From positions 8,295,054-8,359,053 of the forward strand of contig OU015529.1 of the NCBI GenBank assembly GCA_907165065.1: DNA of 64,000 bases, given 5' to 3'. The notes beneath the pieces were generated by a model. It searched no databases. It saw nothing but the letters and a program-made list of their open reading frames with translations, and had not been told where the DNA came from. Positions 1 to 13,100 of the stretch are shown in pieces; position 1 is the first letter of the stretch; each line of letters opens with the position of its first letter. Position numbers and translations under genes: made by a program. The DNA comes from Caprimulgus europaeus (Eukaryota > Chordata > Aves > Caprimulgiformes > Caprimulgidae).

Positions 1-372
1 GAACATGTCTAGTTCCCTTGGAAAAACATTCTCTACATCCCCATCCCCCTTTAGAGAAAACAAGTGAACTATTCATGCAAAAAAAGTGTGTGTGTGGTTG
101 GGAGAGTGGGGGGGCGTGCAATGCCACCGACAAACCCTATTGAAATGCATTGGCTGTTCATTTACATTCACACTTTTTTTAATAAAAATGTTAACTAATG
201 ATGTTAAATGCTTTGCCAAAGGTCCTGGCGGGTCAGTAGCCGAAGTGCCATTTCTGCCTAATTAGGGCTCTTGTGGCAGCCCAGGGGCCTCCTGATGCAG
301 TGGGTGACAAGCCGGGAGCTGACAGCTTCAATCGGCTCCAACAGGAAGGTTGGGCTGGTCATGTTTTCTAAC

Positions 373-565
373 TCAGCCAGGTGTTAGCTGAATGTAAGGG
401 GGGTCTTGGCCAGACCTGAGCATTCGTTTGATCTGCCTTTCTTTCACTTGCTCTATTTTGAGCTCTTCCCTTTGCCTGTCCCATCTTGTGTCAAGGTCAA
501 GAATGAGCTTGACTAAATCAGCAATTTCATTTATCTCTGGGAGACCATTAGCAGTCCTTCTCCCT
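373..565 (-). CDS. Possible terminal coding exon of an unidentified coiled-coil-like protein
   Basis: On the minus strand an open frame runs to a TGA at the low-coordinate end. The residues from about position 550 downwards look like real protein: a charged helical stretch (INEIADLVKLILDLDTRW, then a run rich in R, E, K and Q) and a short tail ending QLTPG before the stop. The composition suggests an amphipathic or coiled-coil helix. Two acceptors are possible. One is the CAG after CTGTTTCTGCAC near 588-590, and the other is the CCCAG just before the AGATAAATG segment near 541. Minus-strand sequence after the stop contains ATTAAA near 177-182, which could serve as a polyadenylation signal. 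I do not recognise the family. In other vertebrates the genes upstream of HSPA12A include ENO4 and SHTN1, but this segment does not resemble the ends of those proteins as I know them. It may be a chance open frame. Confidence 0.35.
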
Positions 566-790
566 CCCCAAATAAACCTTAGGCACTGGTGCAGAAACAG
601 CACTGGTTCCAGAAACCAGGCACTGGGCAGTCCAGATACGAAAAGGAGAAGGAGTACATGCAGATCCTGCCATCAATAAAATCTTTTCCACTTCTCTGTT
701 GCAAACCTGTTCCTTATTATCAATATGTATTAAATATCTCCATCAAAACACCACGAGTAACCCCCCCCAAAAATAAAATGCTTCCATAAT

Positions 791-3700
791 CACAAAAAAA
801 AAATCTTAGAATATGTTTAAAATTTGATTTCATCACTACTGTAGTAAAAGTGTTTTCTTAAAAACAAGAAAAACAGAATAAAAAGTTTTCCTTTGACCCC
901 ACCTGTTGCCTAGTAGCACACTGACCATACTTATATGTGGCCACAAGCTTTTGATAGTTGGCCAGTTTTGGGTGTCTTGACAGCTGACAACAGTGAAATC
1001 AGATCATCAGTGTATTGGGGACCTGGCTTTTTAAAATGAGTGTTTGCACTTGGTTAATCATTAGCACTTTGACTTCAGCTGAGTTGTGCTAGTTTATGTT
1101 AACTGAGAAAATGGCCCTTAAAACATAAACACATTGCTGATCATTGAATAAACATCTCAGGATTTCAAAATGCTTTACCAAGAAACGGCACAAAGCATTA
1201 GGCTGATAAAGGTTGAAATTATTTACTAGATTTCTTTAATCTAAGATGAATCTAGTTTTCAGAAGATGTTCTGGTGTTCAGATCTTACAACTAGATCTCA
1301 GACTCCTCATCTTAAGCTGATGAATTTAACTGTTCCCTGTTTACATAAAAGTCACTGTGTGCAGGAATTGCTTTGGCCTCTGTGGAATGAAACCATTGCT
1401 GAAGTAAAGAGAGCAACTGAGTAATAACAGACAACTGGTTAATAATGCTCAATAATATTAAGGACAGGAAACAATAAAGGAAATTATATCACTTGATAGC
1501 TGTAGTAAAATGTAATGATAGGGTGTGGTGTTTTTGGTTTGTTTTTTTTTAAACAGGAAGACTATAATAGGAAACAGTTACATCCTTTCTCATTAATGAT
1601 GTTTAACACTTTTTTTTTTCTTTGCCCTTATCTCTGATCCAAAAGACAACTCAAAAGATATTTAGCTCAGGAGAAAACTCTTTTGTTGTATTCAGCAAAA
1701 TTGTAGCTATGAAACAGTAGAAAATTGGAACTGACAGCTGGGAAGCGGTTATACTTTGTGAGAGCAAGAACAATTGAAATGTAATTCCATTACAATATTT
1801 TAATAAAAGTTAATTTTCAATAAGGACAACTATTATGGCAGCAAGGCATTCCAAATAGGGGGACCTAAAAGTTGTATTTCATAGTTTATTAACTCAATAT
1901 TCCTATCTTTCAAAAGAGATTAATATTGAAATAGGCAGATAATGGTGAGAGATGCATTTCTTTCAGGAGAAAATTTAACTAGAGAATTTAATTAATCAGA
2001 TTAATCAATAACTTGCCTGATCTACTCTCTGGCTCTGTAGTGTACATCCATCTGATTTTCATTACATTGTCATAGAAAGAACTTGGCTTGCAGGACAGTT
2101 GCTGGCTGGGTGGCAAGCCCACAAGGTAATTTCCAGAGGGGATGTTTTTTAATTTTTATAAGATTTTTTTGAAAAAAGTAGTTTTCCTTGTATTGTGAAT
2201 GTAGAGCTCTGGGAATACCAAAAATACCAATTACCAATTTGATAATATCGAATCACAATTCTGTGCATTCTGTCCTCTGTCTTCATGTGCAGTTTGACTT
2301 GATGTCTCCTGTCATAAAATATGCAGATACTCAGCAGGTTTCAGAGAAGCGTGTGCGTCTGAAAGAGTAGGCGATTGATTTCTGTTGCACACTGAAAAGA
2401 TTTTATTTGCTGTTTGGGTGTTAACATACAAATCAGTTATTGGAAAAATGTACACATCCAACATACCTTTTTAACATCTTAAAGTACAGTTACTGGAAAG
2501 GTGAAGCTGCAGTGAGTAAAATGATTAAAACAGTCATAAAATGCAGAACACCGTGAAGGTAATGCTCTTGGTTTTTTTAAAGGCAGTTACTGAAATCTGT
2601 CTTTGTCTCTCTCTTTTATTGTCTCCACCTATTGCAGCACATCAAATAGCTGTAAATGTATAATTCATGAACCCTAGGATAGGTATGTGGGGAGGACAAG
2701 ACGGCTCTACAAGCACATTTCCTCTGCTCTGCGCTGTTCTGGGAATATGCCCAGAAACTCGTGCTGCTGTGGCTTACTCCAAACTATGCAGGGTTGCATT
2801 AACCTGCAGCATACACCTATCCAAGCATCCTGCCTGTGGTTTATCTTCATAAGGTAGACAAAGTGAATTGAACCAAGGACAGAGAATCAGGTATTGCTCT
2901 GAATTTCCATTTATAACATTCAGAAATGTTCACCAGTTTGATCCTTAAGCATAAAATACATGCCCAAGCTGAATATTCCTGTTGCAAAAGTTTAGTTGCT
3001 TCCTTTCTTTGTGACTAGCTAGTTCATGTGTGTATTGTTTTGAGAAGTTCTTTCATTATTTCTTATAGATTGTTGAAATTTTTCTTTCTTTTTTCCATGG
3101 AGGGAGAATAAACTCCTTTATTGAAGTGTTCTGTATATGAATCTCTCAGTCTGACCCACAACAGGAAGAAAAGACATGTACAGATAGGAAGGATTCTGCT
3201 CTTCTGCAGGAATCTGCACTGCTCAGAGTGATTGCTCTTGCTCACACACAGTAGATCTGAGTGTTGCCCAGAACTGGTACTTATTTTAGACTGTAGCTGT
3301 CTGTTAGTAGTCATGACCTTGGAGATGCAGTGTGTGTTAGCAGTTCTTCCTGCTTTCACCAACTTGCACTTTAGAGGAGGGTAGTGCCAGTCACCTTCTT
3401 AATAAAGTCTTTTTAATTCTTTTGCAGTTTAGAGCAGGAACAAACTGTGAGGCCTGATCCATGACCCATGAATCCAGTGAAGATTCACCCACTGACCTGC
3501 AGTTAACAATGATTCAAGGCTTTAATGATTCTGTATTTTTCCACTCTTTTCATGTTTTCAATCTTTTATTTCAATCTACGTATCAGATCAGTAGAATCCA
3601 TCTATTAAAGTTAAATACAGTGGCATGAGGTCTGAAAAGGTCAGGAGCAGAACAGATTTCTTTCCTCCAGATGGAAGCTTTAAAACAACAGGGAATAATT

Positions 3701-6700
3701 ACATATAAATGCAAGGATGCTCAGGTAACTGATCGGATTTTATCTGCCTGATCCTTGCATGAGGCGAATAGAAGATCGACCTGTCGCTGAACTCTCCTGG
3801 CAGCTTCACGGAATGACTTAAACGAGATCAGCTAAAACGATTATACTAGATGGGTTTTAATGATTAGTCAAACCAATTTATCAGCTTGTTTCTCATTGGG
3901 ACTTTCATTCTACCACGATACACAGACTGACTTTACAGACTGGCTGAATCTTATTGAAAAAAAAACAGTTTAAAATTTTGGAGGTACAGCTTTTGAGTTT
4001 AATTGAGATGTTGTTTCATAAAATACCTGTGCACGTGACACGTGTGTTGGGATACATCAGCAGTAGGCAGTCATTGAGTTAAGCTGCTGGAATTCTTCTT
4101 GACTTCTTAAGAATGATTTTTTGGCAATGTTAGGTTAAAACATTAGAACACTAACACTGAAACAGGCTAAAGCCTTCCAAGCTCACAAAATCACTTGTTG
4201 TAGTAAAGACATAGTTAAATAGGGAAAAGCTGTAATAAAATTGGTCTAAAATATTCCCACCCTGATCTTGAGTATCTGGAAAGATGAGAATGAAAAACCC
4301 AGAGTGCTTTATTGTCTTCTTTCTAAACTTTAGGGGGTCTGTTGAGGAAAGGAGATATTCCAGCTGAACATAATAGAGGAAATTCCACAATGAGTAGAGA
4401 CCATGATGTCTAATTAATTAGCTTTTTTAGTAGTTAATTAAGTGGTCAAGAGTAGTATATGAGGCAATAAAGTCCGCCTGTAGCATTTAGTAGAGCCAAA
4501 GGTTATTTATAGGGTACTGATAGTGATGTAATTCTATTATATTGCAAAAGTTGCATAGAAACATGTTCATTAATACAATTTAAGATTTGTAACATTTTTA
4601 AACATGAGAACAGCAGTTAAGCCCATGGAAAAATCTGGTAGTGAATAGTTGGGCAAAATTACTATTTATAGACCCACCATGTTCTGAATTACTCTCACAG
4701 ATATCTATCCAGGGGATTTAAAATTCTACTTCCACATCAGTAGAATGAGCAGAAAAGGCAGAAAAACTTTTGCCTCATAAGGACCAAAGGTGGGAATTTT
4801 CTGCTATTTTTAGCATTTTTCATGTTACATATAAAAACAATGATTAAAAAAAGTGAACAGGCTTATCTCTAGGATTGCATCTTGCATTTCTGAATCTAAA
4901 ATTCTGGGTTTTTTTAGTGAGTCCTTAATGTTTAAAGTTGCAAAGGCAATAAGACTTGTGAATATAAACCAACAGTACCTCCAGGACTTCTGTAAGATTG
5001 CTTGGGATATCACTGTAGAATCCTTGACATAAGTTTTAAATTTCTTACGTGTGTTCAGGAAGCTGAAAACACTGACTATTACTGGTAGCAATTTAGATGT
5101 CACTGTTGACTATTTGCTGTTGATTAGCTCTCCTTCAGTTTTTATTTTTATAGGATGATATCACGAAGACTTCATAACTGCTTGCGAGTGCCATCTTCTT
5201 TGACACAGCAGGATTTGGTACTGGTAAACAGTCCTGGCATCGAAGTTCAGTCTCCTTATGAATAAATGGAAAGAGGGAGATCCTCACTTAGATGTTCTTC
5301 ATCCTCAATCTTCCTGAAGAATGCCAGGTCAGATACCTAAGGCCCCCTCCCCTCTCCAGAAAGGTCTCTTGCATGTAGAGCAACAGATTGCACCAGTGTT
5401 TAGTGTCTTCACGTCTGAACTTGTTATGAAGTGTGCAGCCATCATGTTGCTGGGACCCAATCGTCAGCGGGCTGAGTACACACACTTTGCCAGCCCACAT
5501 ATGATGCTATAATGCTAGCTCTCTTAATAGGGTTGTACATCAGATGGCACACTTGGGTCCTACAGGGACAGAAGGCAGAGGTCTACAGGGAGGAAAAACA
5601 GGAAGAAATGAAGTGGGTGGAAAGAGCAAATCAGATGTCCGTCACCCTACGGTGACTTGTATGGAATAGGTAAGTGCTAATAGGTGATACCAATCCTGTA
5701 CCTTTTCCATACAAACACTTTCCCAAATATGTGTGGTTTTGCCATTTCTCTATCCAATACAGAAACTGCACAATGTTCCCTTTTCACTTATCTGTCTTTT
5801 TATTGAGATCTTCTGCAGCTTGTGGTAATACGTTTCTTTTCTTTCTTCTTTTTCTATTATTCATAGTTAAAGACTTGTACTGTATCTCCAAACCTTTCTG
5901 ATAGATTCCATAGAGAAGAAAATGACTCAGGGGAAAAATCTTTGAATGCATTTTTTGAAAAATATTAGGACTAAAGCTACCTTAAAACTCCCTGCAGGTT
6001 TAATGAGAGTGCCTGTTAAATTTTCTGGGTATAGAAGAATAATTTGCTAAACAAAATCCCTGCAATCGTACCTTGGTTGCCTATCTTTTTTTTTTTTTCT
6101 CTTTTAAACTTCAGAATAAATGAAAAATTGATCTGTATGGTCACCGAAACATTAAATTGTCTTATCTGTCACTTGTTCAACATTGGCTTCTTTAAAGGGA
6201 AAACAACAATCACAATCAGCAGTTTCTCAGTGCGTAGAAGAAAATAGAAGCTATAAATGGACAGATGAATTATGTGCTTCCAGTGGTTTTCAAGGGAAGC
6301 ATTTACTGAGGGAGAAAATTGTTTTAATCTTATAACAACTAAGGAGTGTAGAGTTTGTAAAAACATGGAACACCTACACATAAACTTAATTTTTGTTGCA
6401 TAGGAACATATACAAAGTAGCTCTCAACAGAAATGGTTGGGGAAACAAGCTCTTTCATTGTTTGGTGTGCTATTTTATATCTTTAACAAATCTCTGTGAA
6501 GCAGTCAGGGAAACCTAAACACAGTGGGTTAGTTGAGTGTTCAGCCTTTACAGTATTAAAAAAAAATAAAAATGAGTGAATCTTCTTTTAAAATGGAAAT
6601 AAGTATAAATTTGAGTCATGTGGTGTTTATCTTTTCTTCCCTTATTTTGAAAGTGTGGTGGAAAATAAAGAGGAAGTTAGAATCCAACCCAGACAAAGAG

Positions 6701-9061
6701 CAGCCTCCACGTTCTTGTTTTTCATTTCCTTGTCCTGTGTCTATTTCTAGACTTTGCTAAGGATCCACTGAAGCAAAAGACAGAGTTGCAAACCTGCCAG
6801 TAGGAGGCATGGATATCCTCTTTCTTTGATTAATTAATCCTGGCCGTTAGAGCACCCTCTCCCTCCTTTTTTTCTCTTGTCCAGCTGTTTTACATTCAAT
6901 AGCAGAATGAAACTGAATACATTTTGGGGAGGGAAAAAATCAGAAAGCTTTCAAGAATTATTTTTTTCATTCTCTCTTGGAGAAACTAACTAAATAAATA
7001 TAGCACTGGACATCCAAAATAACATAAATTACCAGTTAATAAAGACAGAAATGTAATGTCTGAATTCTTTGTTATGATGGGAAGTTAATAAGAATCATAA
7101 TCTGATCCTTAAAATTAAGCTGGTTTTTGACTGAAAACCTAGAAGCTAGATAAAGCTAAATAGAGTTACTACCTCTTTTATCACCATTGTAATGTACTGC
7201 CCACTGTAATAATGAGATTTTCTTATGGCTGTCCTCTGTGCTGGTGTGGAAGAACTGCTTAACCTACCAGAAATACTGAGGGAAGAGGGGAGGAAGAGGA
7301 GAGAAGATTGTTGAGGACAAAGTGAGGATGTTCCTTTGTTTTTAGCTCCAATGTGTGCAGAGCAGGGGACACAAAGGCAAACTGATACGTATAACATTGA
7401 TTTTTGCACAAGAAGGCTTCTCTGCCAGACATTTCCAATAACATTTTCTCTTCTGAGTGGAAGCATGTGGATGCGTTACTCAAAGGTGGACTGGAAATGT
7501 AGATCCCATTCCTTCTTCCACTGATGCTAAAGTAGATGTGTAAGATCAACTATTGATAGAGCTGTGAGCAAAACATAAGAAAGGAGAAGTGAACTGATGG
7601 GAATGTTTTTAGAATGGGAGTTTTGTTCTGGAGAACTCATTGAGGTTTCCTAAGCCCTTCTTGCATGCAGGATCCAGCTTTACGTACAGCCAAATGCCTA
7701 GCTAGTGCCCATGTGTTTCCTTATGGTGAAACCACACTGTGGGAGGTAGGTACAGCCTGAGACTCCACCAGTCCAATCACTTTGGAGACCAAATTCATGT
7801 CCTTAAGGGTGAGTGAAATAACTGTAGGAGAAGCTGCTTGTAGCTGGTGGTAGCACATGTGAAGGTATTTGCGCTGTTCCAAAGGCAGCGAGTGGAATAT
7901 TACTGGTGAAATGTGTAATAAAATCAAGGAGTTGTGAGAACAGGAAAGCTCATGTTCTTGGGTGGAAACTGATAACTAGGGATTCAGACCTCGTGTGGAA
8001 TTTTGACAGCTGTTTTTACTCATGAATGCCTGACTTCATTTGACCATAGGAAAAAAGAAAGGGTGAACAACATCTGCAGGGGATAATTTTTATTTCGCTT
8101 CAATCAGAAATAGCAGTCAACAACGGTAGCTGAAAATGCTGTAACAAAGAGGAAAATACTTAGAGAAAGCAGATATATGTTATGTTCTGCAGAATGGCGT
8201 TGCCAATAGACTGCTATAGAAGCATGGGGTTAATTCATGACTTCTCTGAATACTCACACAGTTTTCTCACATGCCGGGGGGTGTTATTGATACCTACCTG
8301 TCTTTGAAACATACTTGGAATTCTTGAACTATTTGGCTCTTCATCTTCATATCTTTTCTTAGATACATTGCCACTGCTTGCTACCTTACATGCTGGATAG
8401 CAAAACTTAAGTATTCCATTTAAAAGGTTTTAGCATGAATTAGTACTTTAAGTTTTAAATAGAATGTCTGCTTGGATTTTATCCACTGTCACATACAAAA
8501 TATTATTATTATTATTTTAATTATATATGATTATTTGGGATAGGTGTGGGCTGTGTATTGTTTCTTATGTTTTTTTGTTGTTGTTGGTTGTTTGCACCTC
8601 TAGATGTAATGGAATAAAAAAAAAACTCACCAAGATTTTCCAGCCTAGCAGATGTTTAGGGTCCAGTACATACAGAATAAATGCAATTGCACATTACCAA
8701 TACAGAGCCAAGCAATGTAATAGGAATGACTGATCTTTAAGATCAGAAGTCCTCCTTACATGGAAGGACTGTGGTTTTCATCTGTAGTGAAAGATTTAAT
8801 GCCTTAAAGAACAGATGTCTGTGCTCCAACAAATATTATACTTTAAACAAATTGTAGTTGTCAATGGAGATTCTGCCAAAGTGCTTCTGTCAAATAAACC
8901 ATAAGATCCTAATTATTGTAAAGGCACAGCCTATCTGATTTTTTCCTCAGCCTTGTGTGATAGTTCCAGGACACCTTGTTTTACTGGATTTTTTTTTTTT
9001 TTTGCTATATTTTTGAGGAAAATTGTTAACATGCTAATTTATTATGCCTCTGTTTATGCAG
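791..9061. other. Intergenic AT-rich DNA, no gene seen
   Basis: No convincing coding exon, RNA gene or recognisable transposon was seen here. The open frames are short, low in complexity and lack paired splice signals. It contains scattered poly-A and poly-T runs and a short ATT microsatellite near 8502-8516. A CpG-containing, homeodomain-site-rich block near 3740-3900 could be a conserved non-coding element, but conservation cannot be tested here. Confidence 0.5.
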
Positions 9062-9180
9062 TGCTATTTTTGGTTTTATGGGAATCCCACAGAGGATGAT
9101 GTGCCTTGGTGGAAGCCTGCTGCATCTGTCAGTGTGGAAAAAATGGTACACAAGACCACATGGGAGCTCTCTGCACAGAG
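9062..9180 (+). other. Candidate exon (119 nt) with strong acceptor, unidentified
   Basis: A textbook 3' splice site precedes 9062: a TGCTAAT branch-point-like motif about 25 nt upstream, a pyrimidine-rich stretch, then TTTATGCAG. A donor, CAGAG followed by GTATTT, follows 9180. One frame between them is fully open and reads as a plausible hydrophilic peptide (YGNPTEDDVPWWKPAASVS and onwards). A second frame is also open, so coding potential is ambiguous. The length would leave phase 2. No family is recognised and no neighbouring exon could be linked to it. It may be an exon of a non-coding RNA, a gene not recognised here, or chance. Confidence 0.2.
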
Positions 9181-10051
9181 GTATTTCTCAGTTCTTGGTC
9201 TTCCTTGGCATAGTTCTAAAGGTGATAAAAAATCAGGCCAGAGAAAGAAATGTTAGAAATAACCAAAGTTCCTGTTAACTTGCCTGCCAATGAAATGCAG
9301 TGGGAAAGTGGATGATCAGGAAGGGAATTAAATATGTGGAAGAATCTAGAAAATCTGAGTTAGTGAATAACTGTAGCCTTAAGGCTTTTAATATGTCAGT
9401 TACTGGCCTTCTCTGCTAAGAGCAGCTAAAATGTTTGCAGTGCCTTTTTTGGGTGGATGACATTTAAAACCTCGACAATGAAATACCTTTTTTATTTTAA
9501 GTAACTGCATACAAACATGTATTTATGAAATGTAATTTTTGATTGCCACAAAGACTCATAAGGAGGTATAAATCAGTTCACAAGTGTTACCTTCACCATA
9601 AGTACTTCCCTGTTGCCTTTATATTCTGTAAATCAAGGAGAGAAAAAAAAAAGGATCAGAATTCCTGTGGTTGTTTCTATGTCTTCAAGAGCTGACCAAT
9701 AATAGCATAAGGGAAATGGTAGGGTCAACAAAAGGTTACTTGAGGAAATATCAGCCAGATTGTCGAGTTCTCATTGTATCTCTTTCTCTTGCAGAAATTT
9801 CATGAGAAAGTTAAGCCTATAAATACAGACTTCTTAAGTCTCTGGTCTTCAGACATGTGAGATTCCATGGGCTGGGGCACACATTTCTGTGCAAGGTTAG
9901 GCGATAAGCATATGTCCGGTCATTAAAGAGCTGAATCCTGCAGCACATCATAGCTTTAGGAGGGGAGTGCACCTTCTAGCAGGGCTCCTGTCAGCTCTGA
10001 GTCCTGCTGAACAGCACATTCCCCAGCTGCAATGCCAGTGCCATGACCTTT
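9181..10051. other. Intergenic, no gene seen
   Basis: AT-rich sequence with no supported exon and no recognisable repeat. Confidence 0.45.
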
Positions 10052-10142
10052 CTTTTGCTCCTTGACCCACACATCAGATGCAGCTGGTCAGATAATCACA
10101 GAGCAGACTGACCACCTGCATCTGATGTGTGGGATCCAAAAG
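10052..10142. ncRNA. MicroRNA-like long hairpin (near-perfect inverted repeat)
   Basis: Arms 10066-10091 and 10108-10133 are reverse complements over 26 nt with a single C:C mismatch, separated by a 16-nt loop. After an asymmetric internal loop (8 nt and 3 nt) the stem can resume with CTTTTG at 10052-10057 against CAAAAG at 10137-10142, giving a fold of about 91 nt. Size and shape match an animal pre-miRNA. The near-perfect pairing would also fit a young inverted duplication or the remnant of a small foldback transposon. Strand of expression is unknown and I do not recognise the arm as a known mature microRNA. Confidence 0.35.
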
Positions 10143-13100
10143 TGGGAGACAAGCCATGGTACTGCCGTATAAAAATGTGCAATGCCAGCAGTGACAGAGT
10201 GTGATACAAAAGAATGAGTCAGTGCATGAGACTTGACAGGTCTGCTTCATAGCACAGCTGGGGATTCACCAGATCCCACAGCAGAGGGAGTGGGAAGGCA
10301 AGTGCTCTGTGCGCTGCCAATTCCCCCTCTTTGCAGAACAATCCTTAGAAGTCCGTTTCTGCGTGCGTAACTTACCAGCCTACCTAATGAGATTTGCAAC
10401 ACAAACACCACAGCTAAATTTGTCTTACAGATAGTGTGGAAAGCACTTTAGCCTTAGAAAACATGATATTTAGCCTCTTCCCCATTTATTTCATAGAGAG
10501 CTCTTGTTAAGCATTCAGGTTTCGAGTCAATGTTATCAAAGCTATATGTTTTGACAGGTTCTCTCCTGTGTGTGTGTATGTGGAAAGGTTCTTCATGTAC
10601 CTCCTAAGTTGAGAGATATAATTTGAACAGAGAAAATTATGGTTCATAAAGTGCTCTTGTTAGGTGACATGACTATGCTTAGTCCACTGCAGGACAGCCT
10701 ACACAGAGAAATGCATATTTCCATACAAATTACAGTATACTGCAGCCAAGAGATCAATTAGAATGTCTGCGACCAAGAACTCTCAAGTGTCTCCATTCAG
10801 TCTGCCATTCAAACGAGACGAGAAATGAGTTCAATTGGTGTAAAGAATTTGAACTCTTTCAGGGAATGTGTAGAGACTGCTGGAAAGTGGCATTCCCCGC
10901 AGGGTGGGACTTGCACATTCTGTGAGATCCAGCAGGGAATTTTAAGGGTTCTGTAACCTAACATTTTGTCTCCTGTTGAGAGAATAATTGCAGAACCTAC
11001 TGAATATTGTGGAAAGAATGAGGATTTTTCACTGGTCAAATATAACCGAGTATGCTGGCTTTATCATGTGTTATAACAGTCAACTTGATCATCTTAAACC
11101 TATGCTGTGCTTCATTTGAAAGGAACTCCAAGCACTTTGCAAGCTGCATTGCAGATACAACACCAGCATCTCTGGTATTGAAATGCAGGTCTTCTGGAAC
11201 GAAACGTCACAGGAATGAAACATCATAGCTGTTTAACAATGCAGAGTAACAGTTCACAGATTAAGATAGGAAATTCAGGTTTAAAAAAACCTTGACAATG
11301 TAGAAGTATATATTTTTAGTGCAGCAGAGTATGAGATTGTCTACTTTTTTGATAACTGCCTTTAGATATTAATTTGACCAGAAGTTGTCAAAAACTGTGC
11401 TTAGCAATTCAAAATACCTACCTTTCATCCAGGTGATCTAAGATCCCTTCTTTCACTAGAGCTGTAAAGTTCAACTCTTACTCCAGTCAATGAATAGCTC
11501 ATGTTAACTTCAGTAATATAGCAGCAGAATGCAGTAGAAGACATGAAAGCTATCCCAGCTTTCAGTCAATAAAAATCCTTACCAAATAAAGTAATTAATT
11601 GAAATATAATAGAATTTAAATGTTAAAAATGCCTCTAACAGTTGCTTCTGTGTAATATATAGTTATATGCCAGTTAATAACATTATAAATAGTTTACACT
11701 CAAAATAGTGTGACATTCATATACATTATAATTTTATTCAAATATACCATTCCTATAGTATTTATTTTTTATTTTCAACACTGAGTGATTGGAAATATTT
11801 TTGCTCCATTTTAAGCAAACATTCTCCTCCTAGCAGTTAGTGAAGCATTTTTTTCATAGCTAGCTTTTCCCCTTTAAAAATATTCTTTGACTGTAGGAAA
11901 GATGTTAACCTTAATAGAACAATTTATTGTTATAAAGGTACTGATTAAAAGCGAACTTTTATTCAGAGGCAGAATTTCTTTCATTCATGATTTATTAAGG
12001 GCTTCCCTACACACAGGATTGGTAAAGTAAGTCTCATAAATTGTTGAGAAGGAGCAGAGTTCACAGGTGCTTTCTTTGGAACTCACAGGTCCAATTTCTC
12101 TGATGAGCTTTTTGTGTTGGTTGCTGTCACAAAAGTTTCATAATATTTTAGGATGCTTCTTCTTGTTCATTTTGGTATCTGTTTCCAGAAGAGCTATTTT
12201 TAATGATGGCATGACCTGCAGGGTGTCCAGTTTTGAACTATCTTTTTCGTAAGGGATATGGGAGCTTTTTCTGTTAGGAACTGGCTCAGGTTCAATATTA
12301 AATATGGGTTTGCAGTGAGTTCAGCCTAAAATTGTCAGAAGCAATTTGTGTTTAACAGCTCAGACTATTGGCTAGGGTTAAAATCTTCACCTTTCACTCC
12401 AGACCTTTCATGTTGCAAAAAACTCCTGAAATCTTTGAATAGTCTCACCTGTCTGCAGTTACACGTCTGTGGTACACGCTGTGCTGGTTTTACGCTGTGG
12501 TACACTGCCCTGGTTCTTTGCCATCCCCTCCACACAGATCACTGGACACCGGGTCATTATACAAAGCAATAGGACGCCCTCCTCTGGATTGCTGTGTCTG
12601 GCTGCGTCTTCTTCATACAAAAAGTGATACAGAAGCATCAAAATAAGGGAGATGGGAAGGATGAGGGTCTTTGAAAGACTTTAGAAATTGCATTTTATGG
12701 AAAATAATGGAAAGTGATAGAATACAGTATATGGCATAACATACTGAGCAACCTATGGGATATTCCAGTGTATCTACCCTCTGAGTATGACAGCTAAGGG
12801 CTACACTATAAAAAAAAAGGAAATGAAATATATAAGGTCATGTAAATTTATATGTGTGTGTGTGTATATATATATATATATAAAAATTTATGCATATAAA
12901 TATGTTTTACAGGTTTATATGTGTGTGTATAGATATGTGCCAGAAGGAAAGCAGATTTGATTTTTGATTGACATTAGATCAGAAAAATATTTACTACTAC
13001 TACATTCCAGGACATAGTGTAAGTGCATTATCAGTTGGGTTAGGAAAACCTTTTTCCATGGACATGTAATAACAAATAGCTGGTGTGAGCTTTGAATGCT

